A DNA stretch of 64,000 nucleotides from Prochlorococcus sp. AG-402-I23 (GCA_003216915.1 QCIB01000001.1:55695-119694); one strand, 5' to 3'. Positions 45,070-55,778 are shown, numbered from the stretch's first letter. Program-made: numbers and translations. The notes: generated from the letters alone by a model not told the origin.

Positions 45070-46668
45070 ATGGAAAAAAATAAAGAAAAAATTATTGTAG
45101 TTAAAAATCTTACTGTAAAATATGGTCTAAAACAGCAACCTATTATCAAAAATTTTAATTTGGAAATAGATACTGGAGATCATTTGGCCATAATAGGACC
45201 TTCTGGATGTGGAAAGACCACTTTTGCAAAAACATTAGTAAATATATTGCCTGCAAAGGCCACTTCTAAAGGGTATCTATCGATTTCTCATGTAGATCCT
45301 AGGAAAATAAACAACAAAGATGCACAATTATTTAGAAGAAAGAATTTTGGATTTATTTATCAAGACTCTATAAAAAAACTTAATCCGCTAATGAGAGTTG
45401 GGGATCATTTATATGAATTATTTAAAACACATGATCAAACTAAATCATCTTTAGCTATTAAAAAATTAGTAAGAGAAGTTTTTCAAAAAGTCGGAATTGA
45501 AGAAAGTAGACTTGATTCTTTCCCACATCAATTTAGCGGTGGAATGAGACAGAGAGTTTCTATAGCAATGGCACTTGCTTTGAAACCTAAATTATTAATT
45601 GCTGATGAACCTACGACAAGCTTAGATACCAAAACAAGTTTTGAAATTATGCAAGAAATAATTCATCTATGTAATGAATTTGATACAACTTTAATTTTAA
45701 TTAGTCATGATATTAATCTTGCAGCAAAGTGGTGTAAAAAAGTTGCAATAATTGAAAGGGGATCGATTGTTGAAAAAGGGAATATATTAGATATTTTTCA
45801 ATCACCAAAATCAGATATCGGGAAAAAGTTAGTAAATGCTTCAAAAATAGTATTAGAACCAAATACTAAAAATAATGCTCGAGATGAGGTCGTTCTAGAG
45901 GTAAATAACCTAAGACATTGGTATAAATTAAATTCTTCAATTTTCATTAATAAATGGAATAAGGCTTTAAATGAAGTTAGTTTCAAGTTATATGAGAATG
46001 AGACTCTTGGAATAGTAGGTTCTTCAGGGAGTGGTAAAAGTACATTATGTAGGGCTTTAATTGGACTTCTTAAAGTAAGAGGTGGTGAAATCAAAATTTA
46101 TGATAAAAATCATGCATCGAAAAAAAATAAATCTTTTAAAAAGAACAATAAAGTGCAAATTATTTTTCAAGATCCTTTTTCAAGTTTGAACCCGAAAATG
46201 ACAATTAAAAGTATTTTGGAAGATATATTTTTTATTCAAAAAATTTCAGATAAAAGAAAAATCGAAAAAGAAATAAGATTAATGTTAAGAAATTTAAATC
46301 TTCCCTTAAATAATGATTTTTTTAATTCTTATCCTAACCAATTATCTGGTGGTCAATTGCAAAGAATTTCATTGGCCAAGGCGCTATTGTTGAAGCCAAA
46401 AATTTTAATTTGTGATGAGAGTGTAAATATGTTGGATGCTTCAGTAAAAATAGAGATTCTTGAATTACTAAGAGTCTTTCAAGAAAAAATGAATTTAACG
46501 ATTATTTTTATTACCCATGATTTAGGCATTGCTAAAAGATTTTGTAATAGGTTACTAGTTATGAATCATGGAAAGATAGTTGATGAAGGAGAAAGTTCTA
46601 CAATATTCACTAAAACTCAAAACCCGTATACAAAATCGCTTCTAAATTCCTCTTTAAATCTCATTTAA
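45070..46668 (+). CDS. Tandem-fused ABC transporter ATPase (oligopeptide/DppDF-like)
   Basis: Two Walker A motifs (GPSGCGKTTF; GSSGSGKSTL) and two signatures (FSGGMRQRVSIAMAL; LSGGQLQRISLAKAL) in one 532 aa ORF. Confidence 0.93.
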   Translation: MEKNKEKIIVVKNLTVKYGLKQQPIIKNFNLEIDTGDHLAIIGPSGCGKTTFAKTLVNILPAKATSKGYLSISHVDPRKINNKDAQLFRRKNFGFIYQDSIKKLNPLMRVGDHLYELFKTHDQTKSSLAIKKLVREVFQKVGIEESRLDSFPHQFSGGMRQRVSIAMALALKPKLLIADEPTTSLDTKTSFEIMQEIIHLCNEFDTTLILISHDINLAAKWCKKVAIIERGSIVEKGNILDIFQSPKSDIGKKLVNASKIVLEPNTKNNARDEVVLEVNNLRHWYKLNSSIFINKWNKALNEVSFKLYENETLGIVGSSGSGKSTLCRALIGLLKVRGGEIKIYDKNHASKKNKSFKKNNKVQIIFQDPFSSLNPKMTIKSILEDIFFIQKISDKRKIEKEIRLMLRNLNLPLNNDFFNSYPNQLSGGQLQRISLAKALLLKPKILICDESVNMLDASVKIEILELLRVFQEKMNLTIIFITHDLGIAKRFCNRLLVMNHGKIVDEGESSTIFTKTQNPYTKSLLNSSLNLI

Positions 46669-47620
46669 CTTTAAGAACACTTAGTAATTTTTTAAAATCT
46701 AATGGTAATTCTGATTCAAATATCATTTCTTTACCATTTATTGGATGTATAAGTCCAAGCTTGATGGCGTGTAAAGCTTGGCCATCTAATTTACATGGTA
46801 GTTTTTTACATCTTCCATATAATGGATCACCCACAATTGGATGATTAATGTGGGCGCAATGAACTCTTATTTGATGCGTTCGCCCCGTATCTAGTTTGAA
46901 ACTCATTAATGAGTAATTGCCAAATCTTTCTTTTAATTTCCAATAGGTACAGGCATACCTTCCTGAATTTTCTTCAACTACTTTATATTTCAATCTATTT
47001 AATTTATCTCTGCCAATGTGTCCCACTATTTGGCCTTCTTCAGAATTAGGTGCTCCATGAATTACTGCAATATATTCGCGTGATGCTATTTTTTCTTTAA
47101 TTTGTTTCTGGAGATTTACTAATGCCTCTTGGCTTTTTGCAACCACTATACATCCGGAGGTATCTTTATCTAATCTGTGAACAATCCCAGGTCTTAGTTT
47201 CCCATTAATTCCAGGCAGATCTTTACAGTGAAAAAGTAATCCATTCACTAAAGTTCCAGATTTGTGTCCAGGGGCTGGATGAACTATTAGACCTGATTGT
47301 TTATTGATGACTATGATGTGCTCGTCTTCAAAAAGAATATTTAAATCCATTTTTTCAGGTTTCAAATAAATAAGAGGTTCTGGAGGAGGCATCCATATTT
47401 GAACATTGTCGCCATTTTTTAATGGGGTCTTTGCTTTTGCGGTCTTATAGTTTACAAGTACTAAACCTGAATTTATAAAATGTTGAATTCTTGCTCTACT
47501 TTGTTCTGGCCTTTTACTTACCAACCATCTGTCTAGCCTCATAGGCAGAGGTAGCTCATAAATGATTTCTATAAGCTCACCTTCTCCAATGCCGAAAGAA
47601 TTTTGATTATTTAATTCCAT
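46661..47620 (-). CDS. rluD: 23S rRNA pseudouridine synthase (RluD-type)
   Basis: S4-like N-terminus; PGIVHRLDKDTSGCIVVAKS; GRTHQIRVHCAHINHPIVGDPLYG. Confidence 0.93.
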   Translation of the reverse strand: MELNNQNSFGIGEGELIEIIYELPLPMRLDRWLVSKRPEQSRARIQHFINSGLVLVNYKTAKAKTPLKNGDNVQIWMPPPEPLIYLKPEKMDLNILFEDEHIIVINKQSGLIVHPAPGHKSGTLVNGLLFHCKDLPGINGKLRPGIVHRLDKDTSGCIVVAKSQEALVNLQKQIKEKIASREYIAVIHGAPNSEEGQIVGHIGRDKLNRLKYKVVEENSGRYACTYWKLKERFGNYSLMSFKLDTGRTHQIRVHCAHINHPIVGDPLYGRCKKLPCKLDGQALHAIKLGLIHPINGKEMIFESELPLDFKKLLSVLKVK

Positions 47621-48483
47621 AGTGGGACTTCTAAAGCAATTTTACCCAGCATTTGATTTCTATAATCTTCCAATAACTTATGAGACATTCTCCTTTTATC
47701 ACCTGAGGTATGTTTTGAAGCTGCTTCGTTGATCCAAGCAGAAGGACTCTTAAAGCCTTTGGTAATATCTACTCCATATCTATTAGATATTTGTTTAACT
47801 GAGATATTCGCATTCTTATCTTTGTTGAGAGTGGATATAATTTTAATAAACCCAATTGCGACACTCTCTATTTCATAAGCAGCTTCACCAATATCGTCAC
47901 ACAGTGCAAGATTAAGTGCTGATTTTTGATCTTCTAAATTTGGAGGTATAACACCAGGAGCATCTAGCAGATCTATACCACTTTCTAATTTTATCCATCT
48001 TAAATTACGAGTCACGCCTGCTTTCCTAGCACTATTTACAACTCTTTTTTTTGCAATTCTATTAATTAATGCTGACTTACCTACGTTTGGGAAACCAAGT
48101 GTAAGGGCTCTAATTGGCCTAATTCGCATTCCTCTAGAGAGTCTTCTATCGTCGATTGAAGACCTAGAATCTTTGGCTGACTTACAAATTTCTTTAATCC
48201 CTATTCCTCTTTTAGCATCACACCAAAGAGGATATTGATCCTTAGCATTAAACCATTTGTTCCAACTATTGATTGTATGAGGGGAGATCATGTCTGATCT
48301 GTTAATAACAAGAATATGTTTTTTATTATTTATCCATTTATTTAAGTGTGGATGTCCTGTTGACAAAGGAATTCGTGCATCTCTAACTTCTATGACTAAA
48401 TCTACTTTATTGATAACTTCAGATAATTTCTTTTCTGCTTTTGCGATATGGCCTGGGTACCATTGAATTTTGGGTATGTCCAC
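47611..48483 (-). CDS. rbgA: Ribosome biogenesis GTPase (RbgA/YlqF-type, circularly permuted)
   Basis: IQWYPGHIAKAEKKLSEVINKVDLVIEVRDARIPLS, NRSDM, GFPNVGKSALINRI. Confidence 0.94.
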   Translation of the reverse strand: MDIPKIQWYPGHIAKAEKKLSEVINKVDLVIEVRDARIPLSTGHPHLNKWINNKKHILVINRSDMISPHTINSWNKWFNAKDQYPLWCDAKRGIGIKEICKSAKDSRSSIDDRRLSRGMRIRPIRALTLGFPNVGKSALINRIAKKRVVNSARKAGVTRNLRWIKLESGIDLLDAPGVIPPNLEDQKSALNLALCDDIGEAAYEIESVAIGFIKIISTLNKDKNANISVKQISNRYGVDITKGFKSPSAWINEAASKHTSGDKRRMSHKLLEDYRNQMLGKIALEVPLWN

Positions 48484-48696
48484 TTCAATAAATCAAATAA
48501 AATTTTGTATTCTTTTTAGTTTTTATCAGTTTCAAAAGTATTTACTTCTAAAGTTTAGTATAAATTTAATGACTAAAAAATTTTTATAATCGTTAATTTT
48601 TAAAATTTATTAAGGCATAGGTAACAGTAACTACTTTTTAACCCAATAAGCCCAAATTAACGTTAGGGTCTTGAGATTATAAATATAGCTTGTTTA

Positions 48697-49905
48697 ATGT
48701 CAAAATTATCTCTTTCCAGTCTTGATAAGACACATTTAGAAGGAAAAAAAGTTCTTGTAAGAGTAGATTTTAATGTTCCATTAAATGAAGATGGTCAAAT
48801 AACCGATGATACCCGTATTCGTGCAGCTATCCCAACTATTGAATATCTCATTAATCATTCCGCAAAAGTTATTTTAGCTGCTCATTTTGGTAGACCAAAG
48901 GGTCAGGTAAATGAAAAAATGAGATTAACTCCAGTAGCAGCAAGATTAAGTGAATTGTTGGGGCAAAATGTTGCTCTTACTAACAGTTGTATTGGTGATG
49001 AAGCAGTTGCACAATCAGATAGCTTATCTAATGGAAATGTTCTTTTACTTGAAAATGTTCGTTTTTTTGGTGAAGAGGAAAAGAACGACGTGGAGTTTGC
49101 TAAAAAATTAGCATCACATGCAGATATGTATGTAAATGATGCTTTCGGTGCTGCTCATAGAGCTCATGCTTCAACTCAGGGTGTTACAAATTATTTAAGT
49201 CCCTCAGTAGCTGGATTCCTTTTAGAAAAAGAATTGAAATACCTACAAGGAGCTGTAGATTCCCCAAATCGTCCATTGGCCGCAATAGTTGGAGGTTCAA
49301 AGGTTAGTAGCAAAATAGGAGTACTTGATTCTTTACTAGATAAGTGTGACAAAATCATGATTGGTGGAGGTATGATTTTCACTTTTTATAAAGCTAGAGG
49401 TTTAGATGTCGGAAAGAGCCTTGTAGAAGAAGATAAACTCGAGCTTGCTAAAGATTTAGAAGCAAAAGCAAAAGCAAAAGGAGTAGAATTGCTATTACCC
49501 ACTGATGTTGTTTTGGCTGATGAATTTTCTCCTGACGCCAATAGTAAAATATCTCAAATTGATGCAATTAGTGGGAATTGGATGGGTCTAGATATTGGTC
49601 CAGATTCCATTAAAGTTTTTCAGAATGCTCTTGCAGAATGTAAGACAATTATTTGGAATGGTCCAATGGGAGTTTTTGAATTTGATAAATTTGCGGACGG
49701 AACAAATGCAATAGCTACGACTCTTGCGGACTTAAGTGCTTTTTCTGAAGTTTGTACAATAATTGGTGGTGGAGATTCCGTTGCTGCAGTTGAAAAAGCA
49801 GGATTAGCTGAGAAAATGTCTCATATATCTACTGGAGGTGGGGCTAGTTTGGAACTTTTAGAAGGCAAAACTTTACCAGGCGTGGCTGCGTTAAACGACG
49901 CTTAG
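48697..49905 (+). CDS. pgk: Phosphoglycerate kinase
   Basis: [62 protein letters not shown]. Confidence 0.98.
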   Translation: MSKLSLSSLDKTHLEGKKVLVRVDFNVPLNEDGQITDDTRIRAAIPTIEYLINHSAKVILAAHFGRPKGQVNEKMRLTPVAARLSELLGQNVALTNSCIGDEAVAQSDSLSNGNVLLLENVRFFGEEEKNDVEFAKKLASHADMYVNDAFGAAHRAHASTQGVTNYLSPSVAGFLLEKELKYLQGAVDSPNRPLAAIVGGSKVSSKIGVLDSLLDKCDKIMIGGGMIFTFYKARGLDVGKSLVEEDKLELAKDLEAKAKAKGVELLLPTDVVLADEFSPDANSKISQIDAISGNWMGLDIGPDSIKVFQNALAECKTIIWNGPMGVFEFDKFADGTNAIATTLADLSAFSEVCTIIGGGDSVAAVEKAGLAEKMSHISTGGGASLELLEGKTLPGVAALNDA

Positions 49906-49906
49906 G

Positions 49907-50641
49907 CTATATCTTATCAACAATATCAATGCTCTTTGTGAAAGTAATCATTCCTTCAGGATGAGCTATGATACCTGACCAAATTTGTATCCCTGGTTTT
50001 GAAGGGGCTCTTGTTATTTTAAAAATCCCTCCAGACGCCAATGGCTCCAATAATATTTCTTGTTCAAACAATGAATTAACTTGATGAGGTTTTATAGCTC
50101 CAGCAATAATCACTTCTTCAAGAGGCTTATTTAGAATTATATCGATATCGTATTTTGAACCAGTAAGAACTCTATCAGGAATTTTAAAACTAATATCTAT
50201 TTTTTTATTATCGTTTCTTATTGTGGTGAATAAATTTTTGATAATCCCTTCATCTATTTTCCCATTTACGATTGAAAATAAATAATCAAATTTGGATTCG
50301 AGTATATATATTTCTCCATTAACTATTTTTTCCCCAAAAACTTTTATTTGCAAAATATCTTCATCTGGAATATTAGATTTTAATCTTTTGATCTTCCATT
50401 TACTGTTAGGGAAATCATTAATAATCTTTGAAAATTGTTTTGGTATATTTTGGCTTTCTTCATTTCTAAAATTTTTTCTAATGAATTCTAAATCTTTTGC
50501 ATTTAAGGATTTTTCTAGATTTCTTATAAAATCAACTCTCAAAGTTTGCGTTATTGCTGAATAGGGAAAAATAAGATAAACAAATAAGTAGAGAAGAAAT
50601 CCTATATTTTTGGAAAAGTTTAAATTAAACATATTAATCAT
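49907..50641 (-). CDS. Conserved exported protein of unknown function
   Basis: 244 aa with N-terminal hydrophobic signal; no recognised catalytic motif. Confidence 0.6.
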   Translation of the reverse strand: MINMFNLNFSKNIGFLLYLFVYLIFPYSAITQTLRVDFIRNLEKSLNAKDLEFIRKNFRNEESQNIPKQFSKIINDFPNSKWKIKRLKSNIPDEDILQIKVFGEKIVNGEIYILESKFDYLFSIVNGKIDEGIIKNLFTTIRNDNKKIDISFKIPDRVLTGSKYDIDIILNKPLEEVIIAGAIKPHQVNSLFEQEILLEPLASGGIFKITRAPSKPGIQIWSGIIAHPEGMITFTKSIDIVDKI

Positions 50642-50672
50642 TTGTTATCTTATTCTACTATTTTAGGTTTTT

Positions 50673-51764
50673 ATGTCTAAAAAAAATAATTTATTAATTG
50701 CAGCAAGTGGGACAGGGGGACATATTTTCCCAGCGTTAGCAGTTTCTAAAGAGGTGGAAGATGAGTGGAATATTCATTGGTTGGGTGTTCGTCAAAGACT
50801 TGATGCAAATTTTATTCCCAAAAAATATAATTTGAGGACTTTGAATATGAAGACACCAAGAAGAAATATTTTTTTGTTTTATCAATATATAGAAATTTTA
50901 ATGTCAACTTTCCAAATAATTAGGATCTTAAAAGAAAAAAAAATTAACTTAGTTTTTACGACTGGTGGTTATATATCAGCACCTACGATTGTTGCTTCAA
51001 AACTTCTCAGGATACCTATCATTATCCATGAATCAAATTTAATTCCAGGAATGGTCACGAAATATTTTGGTTTTTTATGTAACTATGTTCTTTTAGGATT
51101 TAAGAAAACAAATTCTTATTTAAAAAATTGTAAAACTATTTTCACTGGAACACCTTTAAGAGAGCAATTCTATAAATTTAATTTTTTGCCAGAATGGGTT
51201 CCAAAAGGAAATGGACCTCTTTTGATTGTTATGGGAGGTAGTCAAGGAGCAAAAGCTATAAATCAAATTCTTTATGAATCTCTAGAATTTTTAGTAAAAA
51301 AAAAGTTTCGGATAGTTCATATTATTGGCGAATCTAATCAAAAACCTTTTCATGTAAAAAACTCCAAAAATTATATTCAAAAGAAATTTACTAATGAAAT
51401 AGCAGCTTTAATTCAAAACTGTGATCTTGTAATATCGAGATCTGGTGCAGGAACAATCAATGAACTAATAGAGGCTAAAAAACCTTCAATTTTAATTCCA
51501 TATCCAGATTCTAAAAATAATCATCAGGAGAAAAATGCAATGATTCTTGCTGAAAGTGGAGGCTCAGTTTTAATCAATCAGAATAAAATTTCTAAAGAAG
51601 TTTTTGAAGAAACTCTAGAAAGAATTTTTAAAATAAAATCAGAAAAGGGAAAAAATCATTATGAAATATTAGATCTCATGAAGAAGAACATGGAAAATCA
51701 TAATAAAATTAAATCTAAAAATGAGATTAAAAAATTTATTAATTATTTTTTAAAGGAATTCTGA
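50673..51764 (+). CDS. murG: UDP-N-acetylglucosamine-undecaprenyl-PP-MurNAc-pentapeptide GlcNAc transferase
   Basis: AASGTGGHIFPALAVSKEV, VMGGSQGAKAINQIL, VISRSGAGTINELIEAKKPSILIPYP. Confidence 0.97.
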   Translation: MSKKNNLLIAASGTGGHIFPALAVSKEVEDEWNIHWLGVRQRLDANFIPKKYNLRTLNMKTPRRNIFLFYQYIEILMSTFQIIRILKEKKINLVFTTGGYISAPTIVASKLLRIPIIIHESNLIPGMVTKYFGFLCNYVLLGFKKTNSYLKNCKTIFTGTPLREQFYKFNFLPEWVPKGNGPLLIVMGGSQGAKAINQILYESLEFLVKKKFRIVHIIGESNQKPFHVKNSKNYIQKKFTNEIAALIQNCDLVISRSGAGTINELIEAKKPSILIPYPDSKNNHQEKNAMILAESGGSVLINQNKISKEVFEETLERIFKIKSEKGKNHYEILDLMKKNMENHNKIKSKNEIKKFINYFLKEF

Positions 51765-52867
51765 ATTTCTTTACATAAAAGAGTGTTATTTTTCCTATTC
51801 TGCAAACTTATTCTTGCCCACTTTTCGTCAAGAAATCTAAATGAAGTGCATTCTCTAAGCAATATTCCCTTATGTTCTAAGTATTTTATATTTGGCGACA
51901 AGGATGTTTTACTTTCTATTAAAAAAAAGTTGGTTGAAGAATTATGAACTTTAAGGTTCTCTATTTTTGATAATTTTTCAAATACTCTTTTTTTTTCAAT
52001 ATTTATCCAGCTGTGAATCTGTTTTGTCCATTGTTCATAGAATTTCTTATTACTTAGCAGATCAATTCCTGCTTGAATAGCAAATGAATTTAAAGGCCAA
52101 GGATCTCTATTTATTTCCCATTGTTTAAGTTTTTTAGATGAGCCAATAACATAACCTAATCTAAGACCAGGAATATTGAAGATTTTGGTCAAGCTTCTCA
52201 AGACTAATAAATTATCAAATCTTTGGGTTAATGGTATTAAAGATTCTTTGTCTCCATTAGGTGTTATCGATAAGAAAGCTTCATCACAAATAACTAATTT
52301 ATATTTTTTCACAACTTCCTCCAATGAATTCTTTCCCCATAATTGGCCGGTAGGGTTATGTGGATTTGTTATCCAAATAACATCACCTTTTGGATGAATC
52401 GGAAATGATTGAGGAAAAATGTCATTCCAGTTTTTTGGTAATTCGCAATGTATAAACTTGCTATTCCAACAATTTAAAGATCTTTCATAATCAACAAATG
52501 ATGGAGAAGGAATACAACTTATTCCAAATTTGGATGCTTCATAACCTGCCCAGGTTATTAGTTCAGAAGCTCCATTTCCAGGCAATATATTGTCTGGATT
52601 TATCCCATGAAATTTACCGATTATTTCTTTCAGGTCACTCAAGTTTCTCTCTGGGTAATATCTAAATCCAAGATTCATAATTCCCGCATTTAATGAATCT
52701 ATTAGTATTTGAGGTGGATCAAAGGGTACTAACGAGGCACTTGCGTCAATGATTTCAGAGGGTAATAAATTTAATTTTTTTGCATTTGCAAATACATTTC
52801 CTCCATGCTTTAAGTTTGATATTTTCATGGCTAATGTTGAGTAATCATTAGTTTCCGATTTGTTCAT
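51743..52867 (-). CDS. cobD: Class I/II aminotransferase, CobC/CobD (threonine-phosphate decarboxylase)-like
   Basis: LKHGGNVFANAKKLN, IDASASLVPFDPPQ, NPHNPTGQLWG, SLTKIFNIPGLRLGYVIG. Confidence 0.7.
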   Translation of the reverse strand: MNKSETNDYSTLAMKISNLKHGGNVFANAKKLNLLPSEIIDASASLVPFDPPQILIDSLNAGIMNLGFRYYPERNLSDLKEIIGKFHGINPDNILPGNGASELITWAGYEASKFGISCIPSPSFVDYERSLNCWNSKFIHCELPKNWNDIFPQSFPIHPKGDVIWITNPHNPTGQLWGKNSLEEVVKKYKLVICDEAFLSITPNGDKESLIPLTQRFDNLLVLRSLTKIFNIPGLRLGYVIGSSKKLKQWEINRDPWPLNSFAIQAGIDLLSNKKFYEQWTKQIHSWINIEKKRVFEKLSKIENLKVHNSSTNFFLIESKTSLSPNIKYLEHKGILLRECTSFRFLDEKWARISLQNRKNNTLLCKEIQNSFKK

Positions 52868-52884
52868 TATTCATTTTCTAATTT

Positions 52885-54054
52885 TTATTTAACCCATTTT
52901 AAATCTGATCCAATGGCCTCTTTAATATTGGACAATTGATGGATATTGAGTTGCTTTAAAATCCCTTCAAGTATATTGGGGACTAATTGTGGCCCCTTAT
53001 ATATCCATCCCGTATAAAGTTGAATTAATGATGCTCCAGAACAAATTCTTTCCCAAGCCGACTCAGGACTATCGATGCCACCAACGCCAATTAAAATAAT
53101 CTTTTTATCAATATTATGAATATGTTTTATTATTTGATTTGCTTTTTTTTGTAGAGGCTTTCCACTTAATCCTCCATTTTCTTCAGAAAGTAATAATCCT
53201 GTTTGGCTGATCTTCCTATTTTCAAGACCTAATCTATCTATGCTGGTGTTAGTAGCAATTATCCCATCGATATTTTCCTCGATTATTAACTTGCAAATAT
53301 CTTCAATATCTTTAAGGCTTAAATCTGGCGCAATTTTTACAAATAATGGTGGACAATTAGGTAAGTTTTTAATTTCTCTAAGAAGTTCTTTTAGAAGTAT
53401 TGGATCTTGCAACTTTCTTAGTCCTTCAGTATTTGGAGAACTTACGTTTATTGCTGCGTAATCACAATATGGAATTAATAATTTTAGAGAAGTTAAATAA
53501 TCATCTTTTGCTTGAGATAAGCTTGTGATTTTAGACTTACCGAAATTTATCCCTAAACAAATATTCTCCCTGTTTTTTTTGAACTCAATACCCTGCTCAA
53601 GAAAATTTTTAACCAGATTTTCTGCACCATTATTATTGAAACCCATCCTATTTAATGCTGCTTCTTCTTCGGCTAATCTAAATAACCTTGGTTTTGGATT
53701 ACCATTTTGTGCAAATTTAGTTACTGTCCCAAGTTCTGCGAATCCAAAACCAAAATCTTTCCATATATTTGCAGCATTTCCATTTTTGTCAAAACCCGCA
53801 GCTAAACCAATTGGATTACAAAAATTTATTCCACATATGTTCTGACTTAACCTTTTATCGATTACAGAAAATTCTTCATTTAGATTTTTTAGGATTGATG
53901 AAACTAAAGGCCAATTATGTTTTCTTGAACTAAATGATAGAAGGCTAAGAGATAAATTAGTTAAATATTCTGCATCTATTCCAGAATCTTTTTTTAGTAT
54001 AGGGGTCATCAAGTTTTTATAAAGATTTTCAAATCCCCCCTTCTGTTCATTCAT
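52885..54054 (-). CDS. pyrD: Dihydroorotate dehydrogenase (class 2)
   Basis: NPIGLAAGFDKNGNAANIWKDFGFGFAELGTVT, INVSSPNTEGLRKLQ, LIQLYTGWIYKGPQLV. Confidence 0.97.
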   Translation of the reverse strand: MNEQKGGFENLYKNLMTPILKKDSGIDAEYLTNLSLSLLSFSSRKHNWPLVSSILKNLNEEFSVIDKRLSQNICGINFCNPIGLAAGFDKNGNAANIWKDFGFGFAELGTVTKFAQNGNPKPRLFRLAEEEAALNRMGFNNNGAENLVKNFLEQGIEFKKNRENICLGINFGKSKITSLSQAKDDYLTSLKLLIPYCDYAAINVSSPNTEGLRKLQDPILLKELLREIKNLPNCPPLFVKIAPDLSLKDIEDICKLIIEENIDGIIATNTSIDRLGLENRKISQTGLLLSEENGGLSGKPLQKKANQIIKHIHNIDKKIILIGVGGIDSPESAWERICSGASLIQLYTGWIYKGPQLVPNILEGILKQLNIHQLSNIKEAIGSDLKWVK

Positions 54055-54779
54055 AAAAAATTAGGATTCTTTTTTTCTATTATCCAATATTTTTTATCTT
54101 TAGGAATCAATCTCCAATTACGCCATTCAAAAAGTAAGTATTGTTTTATCTTTATGTGGTTTTCTTCACCTAATAAATTACTTAGTTCTAGTGAATTTAA
54201 TAAGTACTTTTTGTCAGCAAATTTTTGAATTAATTCATTTCTTGAAAATAATTCCTGAATTTCTGAAGGTGCATTTTTTTCAAAAAATTCTAATGAAGAT
54301 TCAGACTCTTTTAAGTTACTTTTTAGAGATATACCTTTGCTATAATTGGTTGCGATTTTATCTACCCTATCATTTTGTTTGTCACCGCTATGGCCTTTAA
54401 CATATTCCATTGCAAGACCATTAATTCTTAATTGATCAATTTTTTGCCATAAATCAAGATTTTGAACTGATTTTCCTGAGCTTGTTTTCCATCCATTTCT
54501 CTTCCAATTAATAATCCATTTTGTATACCCTTCTATGACATATTTACTATCAGTTCTTAATTTAAAGTTTTCTTTTAATTTATAGGTTTTTAATTTCTCA
54601 AGTGTTTTTATAGCCGCAGTCAGTTCCATTCTATTATTAGTAGTATTTTGCTCGGAACCACCTATTTCTAATTCACTTTTGTCGTCAAAAATTATTAGTC
54701 CGCCCCAACCACCTGGACCTGGATTACCACTGCAGGCTCCATCTGTTGCAGCTTCAATTGCAATACTATCAATATTCAT
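54051..54779 (-). CDS. rnhA: Ribonuclease HI with C-terminal extension
   Basis: EAATDGACSGNPGPGGWGG, NNRMELTAAI, LRTDSKYVIEGYTKWI, GHSGDKQNDRVDKIA; ~90 aa beyond the catalytic domain. Confidence 0.93.
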   Translation of the reverse strand: MNIDSIAIEAATDGACSGNPGPGGWGGLIIFDDKSELEIGGSEQNTTNNRMELTAAIKTLEKLKTYKLKENFKLRTDSKYVIEGYTKWIINWKRNGWKTSSGKSVQNLDLWQKIDQLRINGLAMEYVKGHSGDKQNDRVDKIATNYSKGISLKSNLKESESSLEFFEKNAPSEIQELFSRNELIQKFADKKYLLNSLELSNLLGEENHIKIKQYLLFEWRNWRLIPKDKKYWIIEKKNPNFL

Positions 54780-54826
54780 AATTTTTGAAGCCGATATAAA
54801 GTCTATCGGCTTGAAAAAATATTCTC

Positions 54827-55222
54827 TTACTTAAGTGTAACTTTACCGCCAGCTTCTTCAATCTCTTTCTTTAAAGATTCAGCATCTGTTTTAGCAATTC
54901 CTTCTTTTACTGTTTTTGGTGCAGATTCAACCAGTGCTTTTGCATCGCCAAGACCTAGACCAGTTGCATTTCTTACAACCTTAAGTACTTTGATTTTTGC
55001 AGCTGCATCAAAGCTTTCGAGAACTACATCAAATTCGGTTTTTTCTTCAGCAGCGCCACCATCTGCGTCACCGCCAGCTGCTCCTGGAGCTGCCATTACT
55101 ACACCTGCAGAAGCTGCAGCAGATACACCAAAAGCATCTTCAATTTGCTTTACAAGCTCAGATGCTTCTAAAAGTGATAGAGATTTTAATGATTCAAGAA
55201 TTTCTTCAGTTTTTGCGGACAT
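54827..55222 (-). CDS. rplL: 50S ribosomal protein L7/L12
   Basis: [49 protein letters not shown]. Confidence 0.98.
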   Translation of the reverse strand: MSAKTEEILESLKSLSLLEASELVKQIEDAFGVSAAASAGVVMAAPGAAGGDADGGAAEEKTEFDVVLESFDAAAKIKVLKVVRNATGLGLGDAKALVESAPKTVKEGIAKTDAESLKKEIEEAGGKVTLK

Positions 55223-55250
55223 TTTCTTAAAAGTTAATTAGGTTTTGAAT

Positions 55251-55778
55251 TTAAGATTCTGATTTTTCAGAATGTTGTTTAAGTGATCTAGCAAGTCCAG
55301 AAGGTACTTCATTAATAGAGATCGCAATTTTTGTTGCGACGCCATTAAGAGCGCCAGCAATTTTTGCCATCAATACTTCTTTAGATGGAAGACTTGCAAT
55401 TTCTTTTATTTCAGAATCGCTTAGAAGTCTGCCTTCAAATAAAGCTCCTTTGGTTTCGGATTTTTTGGTGTCTTTTTGAAAAGATTGGATAGCTTTTACA
55501 GCACCACCAACATCATCTTTGATTAAGACAAAAGCATTTGTTCCGGACAGTAAAGATTCAAGATCATTCCAATTACTATCTCCATCAATAGCTTTACGCA
55601 TTAATGAATTTTTAGTAACTTTGCAAATGCCGTTAGTTGTTTGCAATCTAGATCGCAAATCTGACATCTCTTTGATAGTTAAACCTTTATAGTCAAGAAC
55701 TACAGCCATTTCCGAGTCGTTTAATAGAGATTTAATCTCAGTAACGATTTGTTGCTTATTCTCTAGTGTTCGGCCCAT
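55251..55778 (-). CDS. rplJ: 50S ribosomal protein L10
   Basis: [38 protein letters not shown]. Confidence 0.98.
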   Translation of the reverse strand: MGRTLENKQQIVTEIKSLLNDSEMAVVLDYKGLTIKEMSDLRSRLQTTNGICKVTKNSLMRKAIDGDSNWNDLESLLSGTNAFVLIKDDVGGAVKAIQSFQKDTKKSETKGALFEGRLLSDSEIKEIASLPSKEVLMAKIAGALNGVATKIAISINEVPSGLARSLKQHSEKSES

